The notes: a model not told the origin generated them from the letters alone. A DNA stretch of 64,000 nucleotides from Chloroflexota bacterium (GCA_014874475.1 JADBJJ010000012.1:124001-188000); one strand, 5' to 3'; positions 1 through 8,712 are shown, counted from the stretch's first letter. Translations and numbers: made by a program.

Positions 1-211
1 GGCGCCCCAGCCTTCAAATCAGGTGCGGCGGTGATACCAGAGGATCATCTTTGCTCCTTTGCTGATGCTGCTGAAAGTATACCTTAAGATCGCGAAGAAC
101 GCAAGCCGCACGGGCGCTTGCGCCCAACGGCCCCGATCTCTGCTGCTGCGACTTTGTCAAGATCGTCTCCAGCACCTGGTAACGATCTCCTGGCGCAAGC
201 GCTATCCCTAC
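1..211. other. left-edge stretch, no supported gene
   Basis: No protein-coding gene can be supported. On the minus strand an AAGGAG box (54-59) precedes an ATG at 48, but the frame meets a TGA after nine codons (19-21) and then runs off the window. It may be the start of a truncated divergent gene or only a leader-sized ORF. Plus-strand ORFs here show no recognisable protein. Confidence 0.4.
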
Positions 212-240
212 TTGACAGCCCTCAGAAATTGGGGTATTAT
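212..240 (+). promoter_or_regulatory. sigma-70-type promoter of the amino-acid ABC transporter operon
   Basis: A perfect -35 box TTGACA (212-217) is separated by 17 nt from a -10 box TATTAT (235-240). Transcription would start near 247, giving a leader of about 118 nt before the first gene. I see no convincing riboswitch fold in that leader. Confidence 0.8.
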
Positions 241-364
241 AACTTTCAACCTCAGATATCCGCCGCAGGAAAGGGGGTGAGAACCATAAGACAGGCCTTG
301 CTCAGGATGATCCATAGAGCCCTTTATTGTCCCCCATCTCATTGCTATGAAAAGGAGGAAAACG

Positions 365-1432
365 ATGCGCCGCGTCCCATTCATCACGCTTTGTCTTTCT
401 TTGATTTTCGTATTGCTTCTCTCGGCCTGTAGAAGCCCCGCCCAGGAAACGCCGGCTCAGGGTTCTCCTCAGTCTCCCCCGGCCCAGAAGGAACTCCTGG
501 ATGCCATTCTTCAGCGGGGCAAAATCATCTGCGGTGTCAACGGTGGTCTGCCGGGCTTCAGTTATCTGGATAAAAACACGGGACAGTTCACCGGTTTTGA
601 CGCCGATTATTGCCGGGTGCTGGCCGCCGCGCTTTTCAACGACCCCAACGCCGTAGAATTTCGGCCTCTCAGCGCGGCCGAACGGTCGGTGGCTCTCCAG
701 ACCGGTGAGATTGATGTCCTCATTCGCAACACCACCTGGACCAGCAGCCGGGACGCCACATGGGGCGACTTTGCCCCCACCACCTTCTATGATGGCCAGG
801 GGATGATGGTTCGCGCAGCCAGCGGAGCGACGAATCTGGAGGACCTGAAAGGGGCCACCATCTGCGTCCAATCCGGTACCACCACCGAATTGAACCTGGC
901 CGACCAGATGCGGGCCCGCGACATCACCTTCACTCCGCTGGTCTTTGAGGATATAGACGCCACCTACGCCGCCTACGAAGAGGGGCGCTGCGATGCTGTG
1001 ACCAGCGATCGCTCCCAACTGGCCGCCCGGCGGTCGGTCTTCAAGAACCCGGACGAGCACATCATTATGGACGTGGTGCTCTCCAAAGAGCCCCTCGGTC
1101 CCGTCGTTCCTCATGGGAGCCCCCGCTGGTTTGATGTGGTAAAGTGGGCCGTCTTTGCCACCATCCAGGCCGAGGAGTTCGGCATCACCTCCAAGAACAT
1201 TGACCAGTTTATGACTACCGACAATCCCGAAATTCGCCGCTTCCTGGGCCTGGAAGGGGATCTGGGCCAGCAACTAGGGCTCTCCAACGACTTTGTCGTC
1301 CGCATCATCCGGCACGTCGGTAACTACGGGGAGATTTACGACCGCAGCCTCACCCCACTGGGTCTGACGCCGCGCGGCGTCAACGACCTCTGGACTCGGG
1401 GCGGGTTGCTCTACTCGCCGCCGTTCCGGTAG
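365..1432 (+). CDS. aapJ: amino-acid ABC transporter substrate-binding lipoprotein (AapJ/BztA type)
   Basis: Extracytoplasmic binding protein that captures polar/general amino acids for the transporter encoded downstream. The protein has 355 residues. A basic start and hydrophobic core end in the lipobox LSAC with Cys22, so it is probably a lipoprotein. Family hallmarks include CGVNGGLPGFS, FTGFDADYC, LQTGEIDVLIRNTTW and YDGQGMMV, characteristic of the AapJ/BztA subgroup rather than small GlnH-type proteins. An in-frame ATG at 347 exists, but AGGAGG at 353-358 lies 6 nt before the ATG at 365, which I prefer. Two permeases and an ATPase follow. A hairpin directly after the stop probably lets this gene be expressed above its membrane partners. 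Exact substrate range is inferred. Confidence 0.92.
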   Translation: MRRVPFITLCLSLIFVLLLSACRSPAQETPAQGSPQSPPAQKELLDAILQRGKIICGVNGGLPGFSYLDKNTGQFTGFDADYCRVLAAALFNDPNAVEFRPLSAAERSVALQTGEIDVLIRNTTWTSSRDATWGDFAPTTFYDGQGMMVRAASGATNLEDLKGATICVQSGTTTELNLADQMRARDITFTPLVFEDIDATYAAYEEGRCDAVTSDRSQLAARRSVFKNPDEHIIMDVVLSKEPLGPVVPHGSPRWFDVVKWAVFATIQAEEFGITSKNIDQFMTTDNPEIRRFLGLEGDLGQQLGLSNDFVVRIIRHVGNYGEIYDRSLTPLGLTPRGVNDLWTRGGLLYSPPFR

Positions 1433-1442
1433 AGACCAGCCC

Positions 1443-1478
1443 GGCCTCCCGCAGGCACCTGACTTGCGGGAGGCCTTT
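1443..1478 (+). terminator. hairpin with short T tract between binding-protein and permease genes
   Basis: A perfect 11-bp inverted repeat, GGCCTCCCGCA (1443-1453) with TGCGGGAGGCC (1465-1475), encloses an 11-nt loop and is followed by TTTCT. It lies 10 nt after the aapJ stop and before the permease ATG at 1494. It probably acts as a partial intra-operonic terminator or mRNA 3' stabiliser. Confidence 0.75.
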
Positions 1479-1493
1479 CTCCAAGAAAACCTT

Positions 1494-2660
1494 ATGCAGC
1501 CCCATTCTGCGATACCTTTCTGGCGCAGTGAACGGGTCCTCCGGGCTGCCGCCCAGGTCCTTTTTGTCGTACTCTTGGCCCTGGTCGCTGGCTTCCTTTA
1601 TTCCAACCTGATCCACGCTCTCCAGCGTAGAGGACTCTCCGCCGGTTTCGGATTTCTCTCCCTGGAAGCCGGCTTCCGCATCGGTGAGACCCCGATCCCT
1701 TACGACCCCGGCGACTCATACGGACGGGCCTTCCTGGTCGGCGTTCTGAATACCCTGCGGGTGACCGGGGTCGGTATCCTCCTGGCGACCCTTCTGGGGC
1801 TGGTCGCGGGTGTGGCCCGCCTCTCGCCCAACTGGTTGATCCGTCAAATAGCCGCTGCGTATGTAGAACTCATCCGGAATACCCCCCTGCTGGTCCAACT
1901 CGTCTTCTGGTACTACGCGGTCATCTTTAAAATGCCGCCCATCCAGGAGAGCCTTACGGTCGGAAACCTCATTCTCATCAGCCAGCGGGGGGTGGCCCTA
2001 CCCGAGATTTCCGTTACCCCCGCGTTTTATCCCTGGTTGGGCGTTCTGGCGCTGGGGACGATGGCGGCGTGGATCGTCTGGCGGGTCCGACAGCGATATC
2101 ATGACGCCACCGGGCGGCCCGGATATGCCTGGCTATTCGCAATCGGTATCTGGGCCCTCTTCGTAGCGGTCGGATGGGGAATACTAGGCCATCCTCTGGC
2201 TTGGGAACGGCCCCGAATTGTCGGCCCCGCTTATGAAGGGGGCTCCATCCTTACCCCTGAGTTTGCTGCCCTGTTGGTCGGACTGGTGGTCTATACCGGC
2301 GCTTTCATCGCCGAAGTGGTACGGGGAGGAATCATCTCGGTGCGCAAGGGGCAGATTGAAGCCGCCCGGGCCCTGGGCCTGCGGGAAGGGCAGATCCTCC
2401 GGTTGATTATCCTCCCTCAAGCCCTGCGGGTGATCATCCCCCCCCTAACCAGCCAGTACCTGAACCTGGCCAAAAACTCCAGCCTGGCGATCGCCGTGGG
2501 CTTCCCCGATCTCTTCAGCATCGGGAAAACGATTTTCAATCAGACGGGCCAGCCGATTCCCGCCGTCGTGCTGGTGATGGGCAGTTACCTGGCGATGAGT
2601 CTCTTCACCTCTCTGCTGATGAACATTTATAACCGCCAGGTGCGATTCCTGGAGAAATAA
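1494..2660 (+). CDS. aapQ: amino-acid ABC transporter permease (AapQ/BztB type)
   Basis: First membrane-spanning subunit of the amino-acid importer; 388 residues, long for a His/Glu permease and typical of AapQ/BztB proteins, which carry extra N-terminal and central segments. The transmembrane permease block starts near NTLRVTGVGILLATLLGLVAG and includes ELIRNTPLLVQLVFWYY. The C-terminal part carries the EAA-loop motif that contacts the ATPase (GQIEAARALGL, followed by ILPQALRVIIPP). A TTG at 1464 in the same frame lies inside the upstream hairpin, so the ATG at 1494 is preferred. It is followed after 2 nt by the second permease. Confidence 0.92.
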   Translation: MQPHSAIPFWRSERVLRAAAQVLFVVLLALVAGFLYSNLIHALQRRGLSAGFGFLSLEAGFRIGETPIPYDPGDSYGRAFLVGVLNTLRVTGVGILLATLLGLVAGVARLSPNWLIRQIAAAYVELIRNTPLLVQLVFWYYAVIFKMPPIQESLTVGNLILISQRGVALPEISVTPAFYPWLGVLALGTMAAWIVWRVRQRYHDATGRPGYAWLFAIGIWALFVAVGWGILGHPLAWERPRIVGPAYEGGSILTPEFAALLVGLVVYTGAFIAEVVRGGIISVRKGQIEAARALGLREGQILRLIILPQALRVIIPPLTSQYLNLAKNSSLAIAVGFPDLFSIGKTIFNQTGQPIPAVVLVMGSYLAMSLFTSLLMNIYNRQVRFLEK

Positions 2661-2662
2661 CA

Positions 2663-3871
2663 ATGGCCGTATCTCGGACACTGGAACCGCCGAAAGTGAG
2701 AGTAGGGCCGGGGGAATGGGTTCGTAAAAACCTCCTCTCTCCCTGGTACAACGCCCTGCTGACGGTAATCGGCCTCTGGATCCTCTACGAGGTGGGACGC
2801 GGTCTGGCGGTCTGGGCGCTGACCCAGGCCCGGTGGGATGTCATCACCGACAACATCCGACTGTTCCTGGTCGGCCAGTTCCCTCCTGGTCAGATCTGGC
2901 GGGTCTGGCTGAGCCTGCTTTTTTCCTCTCTCCTCTTCGGCCTGGGCGGGGGCCTCTGGGGCGGGACGATACGCCAGTTCGCCTGCGCGCTGGGAGTCGC
3001 CTTCTTTTTACTGGCTCTTTTACCAGCCTCCTGGGCCACGCGGGGATGGCTCATCGGAAACCTGGCCGCGATTCTCCTGGGCTACGGGACCGGAGTATGG
3101 GGGCAAGGGAACCCGCAACGCAGCCGCCCCCTGCGATATGCGACCATTGGAGGGTGGTTGCTGCTCTTCCCGGTGCTGGTCATGCTCCTGAGCGGATTTT
3201 CCGGAACTCAAGTACTCCCCCGGGTGGAAGCGGGCCTCTGGGGGGGATTGCTCCTGACCTTTCTGCTGAGCCTGGTGAGCATCGTCCTCTCTTTCCCCCT
3301 GGGTGTCCTTCTGGCCTTAGGACGGCGCAGTGCTCTTCCCGCCGTCCGCCTCTTCAGTGTTCTGTATATTGAACTGATCCGGGGGGTACCGCTGGTCACA
3401 GTGCTCTTTATGGCCGATATTATGCTCCCTCTCTTCTTGCCGGAGGGGTTGCGGATTGACCGGGTCGTGCGGGCAATGGCCGGCTTTACCCTCTTCAGTG
3501 CTGCCTATGTCGCCGAGAATGTGCGGGGTGGTCTCCAGGCCATCCCGGAGGGGCAGATAGAAGCCGCCCGGGCTCTGGGGCTGAACGGCTTTCAAACCAC
3601 GTTTCTGATCGTACTCCCGCAGGCCCTGAGACTGGTGATCCCGGCTAATGTGGGCCAGTTCATCAGCCTTTTCAAAGACACCTCGCTGGTCGCTATTATG
3701 GGGCTTCTAGAACTTCTGGGGATCGGGAAGGCCGTCCTGGCCAATCCGGCCTATATGGGCCTCCAACGGGAAGTCTACCTCTTCGTCGCCCTGATTTACG
3801 GCGTCTTCAGTTACGCGATGTCCTACGCCAGCCGCCGTCTGGAGATAGCGCTGGGCGTTGGAGAGCGGTAA
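2663..3871 (+). CDS. aapM: amino-acid ABC transporter permease (AapM/BztC type)
   Basis: Second permease of the heterodimer, 402 residues. About eight hydrophobic segments are visible. The N-terminal half is poorly conserved, and the C-terminal BPD_transp_1 domain contains YIELIRGVPLVTVLF and the EAA loop GQIEAARALGLNGF followed by VLPQALRLVIPANVGQF. The start lies 2 nt after the aapQ stop, indicating translational coupling. Function as partner of the 1494-2660 product follows from family and position. Confidence 0.92.
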   Translation: MAVSRTLEPPKVRVGPGEWVRKNLLSPWYNALLTVIGLWILYEVGRGLAVWALTQARWDVITDNIRLFLVGQFPPGQIWRVWLSLLFSSLLFGLGGGLWGGTIRQFACALGVAFFLLALLPASWATRGWLIGNLAAILLGYGTGVWGQGNPQRSRPLRYATIGGWLLLFPVLVMLLSGFSGTQVLPRVEAGLWGGLLLTFLLSLVSIVLSFPLGVLLALGRRSALPAVRLFSVLYIELIRGVPLVTVLFMADIMLPLFLPEGLRIDRVVRAMAGFTLFSAAYVAENVRGGLQAIPEGQIEAARALGLNGFQTTFLIVLPQALRLVIPANVGQFISLFKDTSLVAIMGLLELLGIGKAVLANPAYMGLQREVYLFVALIYGVFSYAMSYASRRLEIALGVGER

Positions 3872-3878
3872 CTGCGTA

Positions 3879-3915
3879 GCGCAAGATAGGTCTTCCTGTT
3901 ATAATTATCTTGCGC
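3879..3915. promoter_or_regulatory. perfect inverted repeat with internal TATAAT ahead of the transporter ATPase gene
   Basis: GCGCAAGATA (3879-3888) and TATCTTGCGC (3906-3915) are perfect 10-bp inverted repeats with a 17-nt spacer, in the 62-nt gap between aapM and aapP. The spacer holds TATAAT (3900-3905). No good -35 lies at the right distance. The site could be an operator over a weak internal promoter, or an mRNA hairpin adjusting ATPase synthesis. Confidence 0.5.
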
Positions 3916-3933
3916 CTGGTTGGAGAGGAGAAA

Positions 3934-4680
3934 ATGGTCGGAAGTGAAGATATCATCATTTGCGAAGATGTGCACAAGTGGTTCGGCGACTTCCACGTCC
4001 TGCGGGGAGTGACTCTGACCATCAAGCGGGGGGAGGTAGTGGTCATCTGTGGTCCTTCGGGTTCGGGGAAGTCCACCTTTATCCGCACTATCAACCGTCT
4101 GGAGACCCATCAGCGAGGGCGGATCATCGTGGACGGCATAGAATTGACCGATGACGTCCGCAACATCGCCGCCATCCGCAGCGAAATCGGGATGGTCTTC
4201 CAGCAATTCAACCTCTTTCCCCACCTGACCGCCCTCCAGAACATCACTCTGGCGCCGATCTGGGTTCGCCGCTGGCCGAAGGAGGAGGCGGAGCGCGTCG
4301 CCCGGGAACTTCTGGAGCGGGTGGGCATTCCTGAGCAGGCCGACAAATACCCAGCGCAACTCTCCGGCGGGCAGCAGCAGCGGGTCGCCATCGCCCGCGC
4401 GCTGGCTATGCAGCCCAAAATTATGCTGTTTGACGAGCCGACCTCGGCGCTGGACCCGGAGATGATCAAGGAGGTACTGGATGTGATGCGGGACCTGGCC
4501 CGTTCGGGAATGACGATGATCGTGGTGACCCACGAGATGGGGTTTGCAAAAGAGGTCGCCGACCGGATTTTCTTCTTTGCGGACGGAAACATCGTGGAAG
4601 GAAACACCCCCGAGGAGTTCTTCTCCAACCCAAAGGAAGAGCGAACCCGTCGCTTCCTCAGCCAGATTCTCGTTCATTAG
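3934..4680 (+). CDS. aapP: amino-acid ABC transporter ATP-binding protein (AapP/GlnQ type)
   Basis: Cytoplasmic ATPase energising the importer; 248 residues, normal for the family. Walker A is GPSGSGKST, the Q-loop region reads [13 protein letters not shown], the signature is LSGGQQQR, Walker B is [10 protein letters not shown] and the switch histidine is in VTHEMGFA. The ORF extends up to a TTG at 3910, but GGAGAGGAG at 3922-3930 points to the ATG at 3934. It closes the aapJQMP-type operon. Confidence 0.95.
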   Translation: MVGSEDIIICEDVHKWFGDFHVLRGVTLTIKRGEVVVICGPSGSGKSTFIRTINRLETHQRGRIIVDGIELTDDVRNIAAIRSEIGMVFQQFNLFPHLTALQNITLAPIWVRRWPKEEAERVARELLERVGIPEQADKYPAQLSGGQQQRVAIARALAMQPKIMLFDEPTSALDPEMIKEVLDVMRDLARSGMTMIVVTHEMGFAKEVADRIFFFADGNIVEGNTPEEFFSNPKEERTRRFLSQILVH

Positions 4681-4772
4681 ATTGCCCCGAAAGAGAAAGG
4701 CCAGGTCCTGGGCAGGGAAAGGAATCTCCCACCGCGTTTCCGTCTTCCTGCCGTCCGTCAGTTCCCAGGCAG

Positions 4773-4812
4773 CGGCAGGCCAAACACCATCAAGAGTGAG
4801 AGGAGCCTGCCG
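4773..4812 (+). terminator. possible weak terminator hairpin after the transporter operon
   Basis: CGGCAGGC (4773-4780) and GCCTGCCG (4805-4812) form a perfect 8-bp stem with a 24-nt loop, without a T run. Nothing else recognisable was seen in the 220-nt gap before the next gene. Confidence 0.3.
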
Positions 4813-4900
4813 GCCTCCGAACAGTCAGGTAGACCGTCGCCTGGCCCGTATCCAATCCCAGAGTCCCCAGCAGCCAGCGCCCGAAGCGCAAGAGGTACGA

Positions 4901-7150
4901 ATGGACGCACCGCGATCGCTCTGGACCGACCGTCCCATTCAGACCCGCAGTGAGGACCGGCTGAACTTTGCCGACTATGCCGATATTCTGGCCGACATCA
5001 TCCTCACCGCCGATACCCCTATCACCCTGGGCATCTTCGGGCCGTGGGGGAGCGGAAAGACCAGCCTGATGCGGCTGGTGGCCGAGCGGCTGATCGGTCA
5101 GCGCACTCCCGGCCACCGCCGCGCCCGTACCGTCTGGTTCAACGCCTGGCAGTACGAGCGGGACGAGGCCGCCCTGTGGCGCTCCCTCCTCCTGCACGTC
5201 CTGGACGGCCTGCGAAGCGATGACCTCTCCGAAGAGGACACCCAACAGATAGAGGACTGGCGGATGCGCCTCTACACCGACGTGGAGCGGACCGAACTGG
5301 GCTCTCTGCAGGTGGATTGGTCCGCCGCTGGCCGGGCCGCCCTTAAACTGGGCCTCTCCTTTATCCCTGGCCCGGGTACGCTGGCCGAACTGGTCAAACT
5401 GGCCCAGGGCAATATCTCGGTGGTAGAGGACCTGGTCAAAGCCTTCCGGCGGGAGCGGGTGGAAATCCACCGCCGCCGCCTTTCCCTGCTGGAAGAATTC
5501 CAGGCCGGATTCGCCCACCTGGTGCGGGAGTACGTCTGGTCCCGCAACGGCCTGCTGGTGCTCTTCATAGACGACCTGGACCGATGCTTCCCGGCCCGCG
5601 CGGTGGAAGTCCTGGAGACCATAAAACTCTACTTGGACGTGCCCGGATGTGCTTTCGTCATCGCCGCCGACCGGGAGGTGATTGAGCGGGTCATCCAGAG
5701 CCGCTACGGCACCGAAGCCGATGCCCCCATCCACGGCCGGGACTACCTGGACAAACTGGTCCAGATTCCCTTCTACCTTCCTCCACTGGAGGAGGAACAG
5801 ATTCTCGCCTACATCGCCAACCACGCGCCAGAGGTGGATCAAACAGGTCGGTTGATTTTCGCCGTCGGCCTGGAACCGAACCCCCGGGTGGTCAAGCGGG
5901 CGCTGAATATCTTCCGCCTGCTCTCCGATCTGGCCCGACGGCGAGAGAAGGCCGGCGTGATGGAGCCGGTCGTCCCGGGCCTTCTTGCCAAGATGGTGGT
6001 GATCCAGACCCGCTATCGGGACCTCTACCGGGACCTCCAGGAGTACCCCATCCTCATCCAGGACCTGGAGATGGCCGCGCGGGAGGGGACAGAAGTCCGC
6101 CAGCCGGTGGCGCCGGTCCCCACAGAGACCGGTACGCTGCTGGAGAAGTATCTGCGCCACCGGCCGCTCCTGCGTATGCTGCGCATTGGCCCGCCGTTTG
6201 CTCCTCTGAGCCGGGAACAGATTGCCGCTTACATCTTCCTGGTCCGCACCACCGGAGCGGAGGGGGCCGAACTCTCGTCGGATCTCCCCTCTCGCCGCTG
6301 GACGGACCTTCTCAGCAATGACCCTGTCCGCCTGCGCAGCGCAGTGGAGGCCGTCCAAGCCCAGGGGACGGCGGAATGGTACGTGGACGCGCTGGCCCGG
6401 GTCCTGGAGCCGGGCTCCGGCGCATCTATCTCCGAGCGGCTCTCCGCTGCCACCGCTCTGGGCTATCTGGGCGACCCCCGGAATCTGGACGAGATGGTGG
6501 ACATCCCCGGCGGGTCATTCCCCTTCGGCGAGGAGCGACGGCCCGTGATGACGATGGCTTTCCGGATCGGCCGCTACCCGGTGACCAACGCCCAGTACGC
6601 CCGCTTCCTGGCGGCCAACCCCCATTATCCCGTCCCGTACGTGGACGAAGAATGGGCCCGCCCCTACAACTGGGACCCCGTCACCCGGACCTATCCCGAG
6701 GGGAAGGCCAACCACCCGGTGGTGCTGGTGCGTTGGGAGGACGCAATGGCTTACTGTGCATGGGCAGGTGTCCGCCTCCCCACCGAAGAGGAGTGGGAAC
6801 GGGCAGCGCGGGGGGAGGATGGGCGGGCCTATCCCTGGGGGCCGTCCTTTGACCCGACCCGGGCCAATGTGCGGGAGAGCGGCATCGGCGGCACTACCCC
6901 CGTCGGCGCCTACCCGGAGGGGGCCAGCCCGTACGGGTTGCTGGATTGCGCTGGGAACGTCTGGGAGTGGACGTCCACGCCCTACGACGAGAACGAAATG
7001 GTCATCCGGGGCGGGGCATGGAACTTCTTCGCAGAGGACGCGCGGACGTTTGTCCGGGAGCGGGCCCGCCGGGACCACCGCTCCCACTGTGTGGGTTTCC
7101 GCGTCGCCACCGGTCCTACTGTGCCCCGGCTGGACAGGGGAAGCGAATGA
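4901..7150 (+). CDS. KAP-family P-loop NTPase fused to an FGE-sulfatase (SUMF1)-fold domain
   Basis: A 749-residue two-part protein. Residues about 20-420 form a KAP NTPase: Walker A GPWGSGKTS at 47-55 and Walker B LLVLFIDDLDRCFP near 217-230. Residues about 530-745 form an FGE-sulfatase/SUMF1 (C-type-lectin-like) domain: MVDIPGGSF, the RYPVTNAQYARFL block, RLPTEEEWERAARG, GNVWEWTS, IRGGAWN and CVGFRVA. In formylglycine-generating enzymes the catalytic cysteines follow the RGGS/W motif; here those positions read NFFAEDARTFV with no cysteine, so enzymatic activity is unlikely and a ligand-binding role more plausible. The frame is open upstream to 4544 inside aapP; the ATG at 4901 starts the conserved part. 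KAP proteins are often membrane-linked NTPases and some act in phage exclusion; a defence or sensing role is only inference. Confidence 0.85.
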   Translation: MDAPRSLWTDRPIQTRSEDRLNFADYADILADIILTADTPITLGIFGPWGSGKTSLMRLVAERLIGQRTPGHRRARTVWFNAWQYERDEAALWRSLLLHVLDGLRSDDLSEEDTQQIEDWRMRLYTDVERTELGSLQVDWSAAGRAALKLGLSFIPGPGTLAELVKLAQGNISVVEDLVKAFRRERVEIHRRRLSLLEEFQAGFAHLVREYVWSRNGLLVLFIDDLDRCFPARAVEVLETIKLYLDVPGCAFVIAADREVIERVIQSRYGTEADAPIHGRDYLDKLVQIPFYLPPLEEEQILAYIANHAPEVDQTGRLIFAVGLEPNPRVVKRALNIFRLLSDLARRREKAGVMEPVVPGLLAKMVVIQTRYRDLYRDLQEYPILIQDLEMAAREGTEVRQPVAPVPTETGTLLEKYLRHRPLLRMLRIGPPFAPLSREQIAAYIFLVRTTGAEGAELSSDLPSRRWTDLLSNDPVRLRSAVEAVQAQGTAEWYVDALARVLEPGSGASISERLSAATALGYLGDPRNLDEMVDIPGGSFPFGEERRPVMTMAFRIGRYPVTNAQYARFLAANPHYPVPYVDEEWARPYNWDPVTRTYPEGKANHPVVLVRWEDAMAYCAWAGVRLPTEEEWERAARGEDGRAYPWGPSFDPTRANVRESGIGGTTPVGAYPEGASPYGLLDCAGNVWEWTSTPYDENEMVIRGGAWNFFAEDARTFVRERARRDHRSHCVGFRVATGPTVPRLDRGSE

Positions 7151-7265
7151 CTATCCCTTAATGAAACGTCCAGTCCATTTTCCGGGGTACGATGGGCGCT
7201 GCCTCGCTCCGCATCCTGAGCGGACGTTCTGGTAGACGACCTGCCAGACCTCATTGGAGCATAAA

Positions 7266-8708
7266 ATGGCCGACAAACCGTTTCTCCACCAACTGCGCTC
7301 CGCGCAAGAGCGACGCCGGTCCTGGCTCTGCGTGGGCTTGGACCCCGTGCTGGAACAACTTCCGGAGGTGGTCCGGCGGGCGGATGACCCGCTGGCCCAC
7401 TTTGGGCGGGCCATCGTGGAGGCCACCGCCGAGTGGGCTTGCGCCTACAAGCCCAACCTGGCCTTCTGGCTGGCCTACGGGACGGCGGGCCTGCGGGCCC
7501 TGCAGGCCGTCCTGGAGGCCGTCCCGGAGGACGTGCCGGTCATCCTGGACGGTAAGTTCGGGGATATCGGCCACACGGCTGCCGCCTATGCTCGCTTCGC
7601 CTTTGACGTCCTGCGCGCCGACGCGGTCACCGTCAACCCCTACCTGGGCCTGGACGGGGTCCGACCATTCCTGGAGCGGGCAGACCGGGGTGTCTTCCTG
7701 CTGGCCCGGACCTCCAACCCCTCTGCGCCGGACCTGCAGGACCGGACGGCGTACGGGGAGCCGCTCTATCTGGCAGTGGCCCGGCTGGCGCAGGAGTGGA
7801 ACGCCGCCCATCCCGGCGCCTGCGGCCTGGTGGTGGGCGCCACGTACCCGGAGGAACTGGCCCGCCTGCGCGCCGCCGTCCCCGACCTCCCCTTCCTGAT
7901 CCCCGGCCTGGGCGCGCAGGGCGGCGACCTGGAGGCAGCGGCCCGCTATGGCCCGGCAGGGGCTGTCGGCCCGGTGGTCAACGTCTCTCGCGCCATCCTC
8001 TACGCCTCCAGCGGCCCGGATTTCGCCGATGCCGCCTGCGCTGCCGCCCGTCACTGGGTAGAGTTGCTCCGGGGGGCGGCCTCCGCGGCTCCGCCGTCGC
8101 TGCCCCAGGATGAGGCGCTGGCTCGCCTGGCGCTGGCCCTCTTTGACGCTGGATGCGTCCAATTCGGCACTTTCACCCTCAAATCGGGCCTGACCTCCCC
8201 CATCTACATCGACCTGCGCCTCCTGGCCAGCCATCCCGCCCTCCTGGGGGATGTGGCCCGGGCTATGGCCGGCATCGCCCGCCACCTCTCTTTTGACCGC
8301 ATCGCCGCTATCCCCTACGCCGGGATTCCCATCGGCACTGCGCTGGCGCTGGAGATGAACCGGCCCCTCATCTATCCCCGTCGGGAGGTCAAGGAACACG
8401 GCACCCGGCGGGCCATTGAGGGCAACTTTGCCCCTGGCGAGACGGCCCTGCTGGTGGATGACCTCATCACCCGGGGGGATAGCAAACTGGAAGCCGCCGC
8501 CCCCCTGCAGGAGGCCGGGCTGGTGGTGCGGGACGTGCTGGTGCTGATAGACCGGGAGCAGGGAGGAGCGGAGGACCTGGCCCGACACGGCCTGCGGCTC
8601 CACGCCGTCCTACCCTTGACCCGTATGCTGGCGATCCTGCGGGATGCAGGGCGCATCTCCCCGGCACAGCACGAGGAGGTGGTGGCATATCTGCGAGAAA
8701 TGGCGTAA
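7266..8708 (+). CDS. pyrFE: bifunctional orotidine-5'-phosphate decarboxylase / orotate phosphoribosyltransferase
   Basis: Catalyses the last two steps of UMP synthesis in one 480-residue chain. Residues 1 to about 275 are a type-2 OMP decarboxylase with the catalytic Lys/Asp motif LDGKFGDIGHTAAAYA and the GLGAQGGD loop. Residues about 290-480 are an orotate phosphoribosyltransferase with FGTFTLKSGLTSPIYIDLR and the PRPP-binding motif ALLVDDLITRGDSK. A TTG at 7254 is in frame, but GGAG at 7256-7259 lies just before the ATG at 7266. Order is decarboxylase then transferase, the reverse of the eukaryotic UMP synthase. No other pyrimidine gene is in the window. Confidence 0.93.
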   Translation: MADKPFLHQLRSAQERRRSWLCVGLDPVLEQLPEVVRRADDPLAHFGRAIVEATAEWACAYKPNLAFWLAYGTAGLRALQAVLEAVPEDVPVILDGKFGDIGHTAAAYARFAFDVLRADAVTVNPYLGLDGVRPFLERADRGVFLLARTSNPSAPDLQDRTAYGEPLYLAVARLAQEWNAAHPGACGLVVGATYPEELARLRAAVPDLPFLIPGLGAQGGDLEAAARYGPAGAVGPVVNVSRAILYASSGPDFADAACAAARHWVELLRGAASAAPPSLPQDEALARLALALFDAGCVQFGTFTLKSGLTSPIYIDLRLLASHPALLGDVARAMAGIARHLSFDRIAAIPYAGIPIGTALALEMNRPLIYPRREVKEHGTRRAIEGNFAPGETALLVDDLITRGDSKLEAAAPLQEAGLVVRDVLVLIDREQGGAEDLARHGLRLHAVLPLTRMLAILRDAGRISPAQHEEVVAYLREMA

Positions 8709-8712
8709 AACG

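Noticed and set aside
247..364. Riboswitch in the leader of the amino-acid transporter operon
   Set aside because: The leader is long enough, but I could not identify a known aptamer core or a convincing terminator/antiterminator pair.
1464..1493. TTG start for the first permease
   Set aside because: It lies inside the perfect hairpin after aapJ and lacks a ribosome-binding site; the ATG at 1494 is more credible.
4790..6358. 522-residue minus-strand ORF opposite the KAP gene
   Set aside because: Antisense shadow with no motif; the plus frame holds Walker motifs and an FGE domain.
7000..7120. Diversity-generating retroelement variable region in the FGE-like C-terminus
   Set aside because: The fold and position match known targets, but there is no adenine-rich codon bias, no template repeat nearby and no reverse transcriptase in the window.
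7251..8603. 450-residue minus-strand ORF opposite pyrFE
   Set aside because: Shadow of a conserved enzyme gene; no independent start signal or domain.
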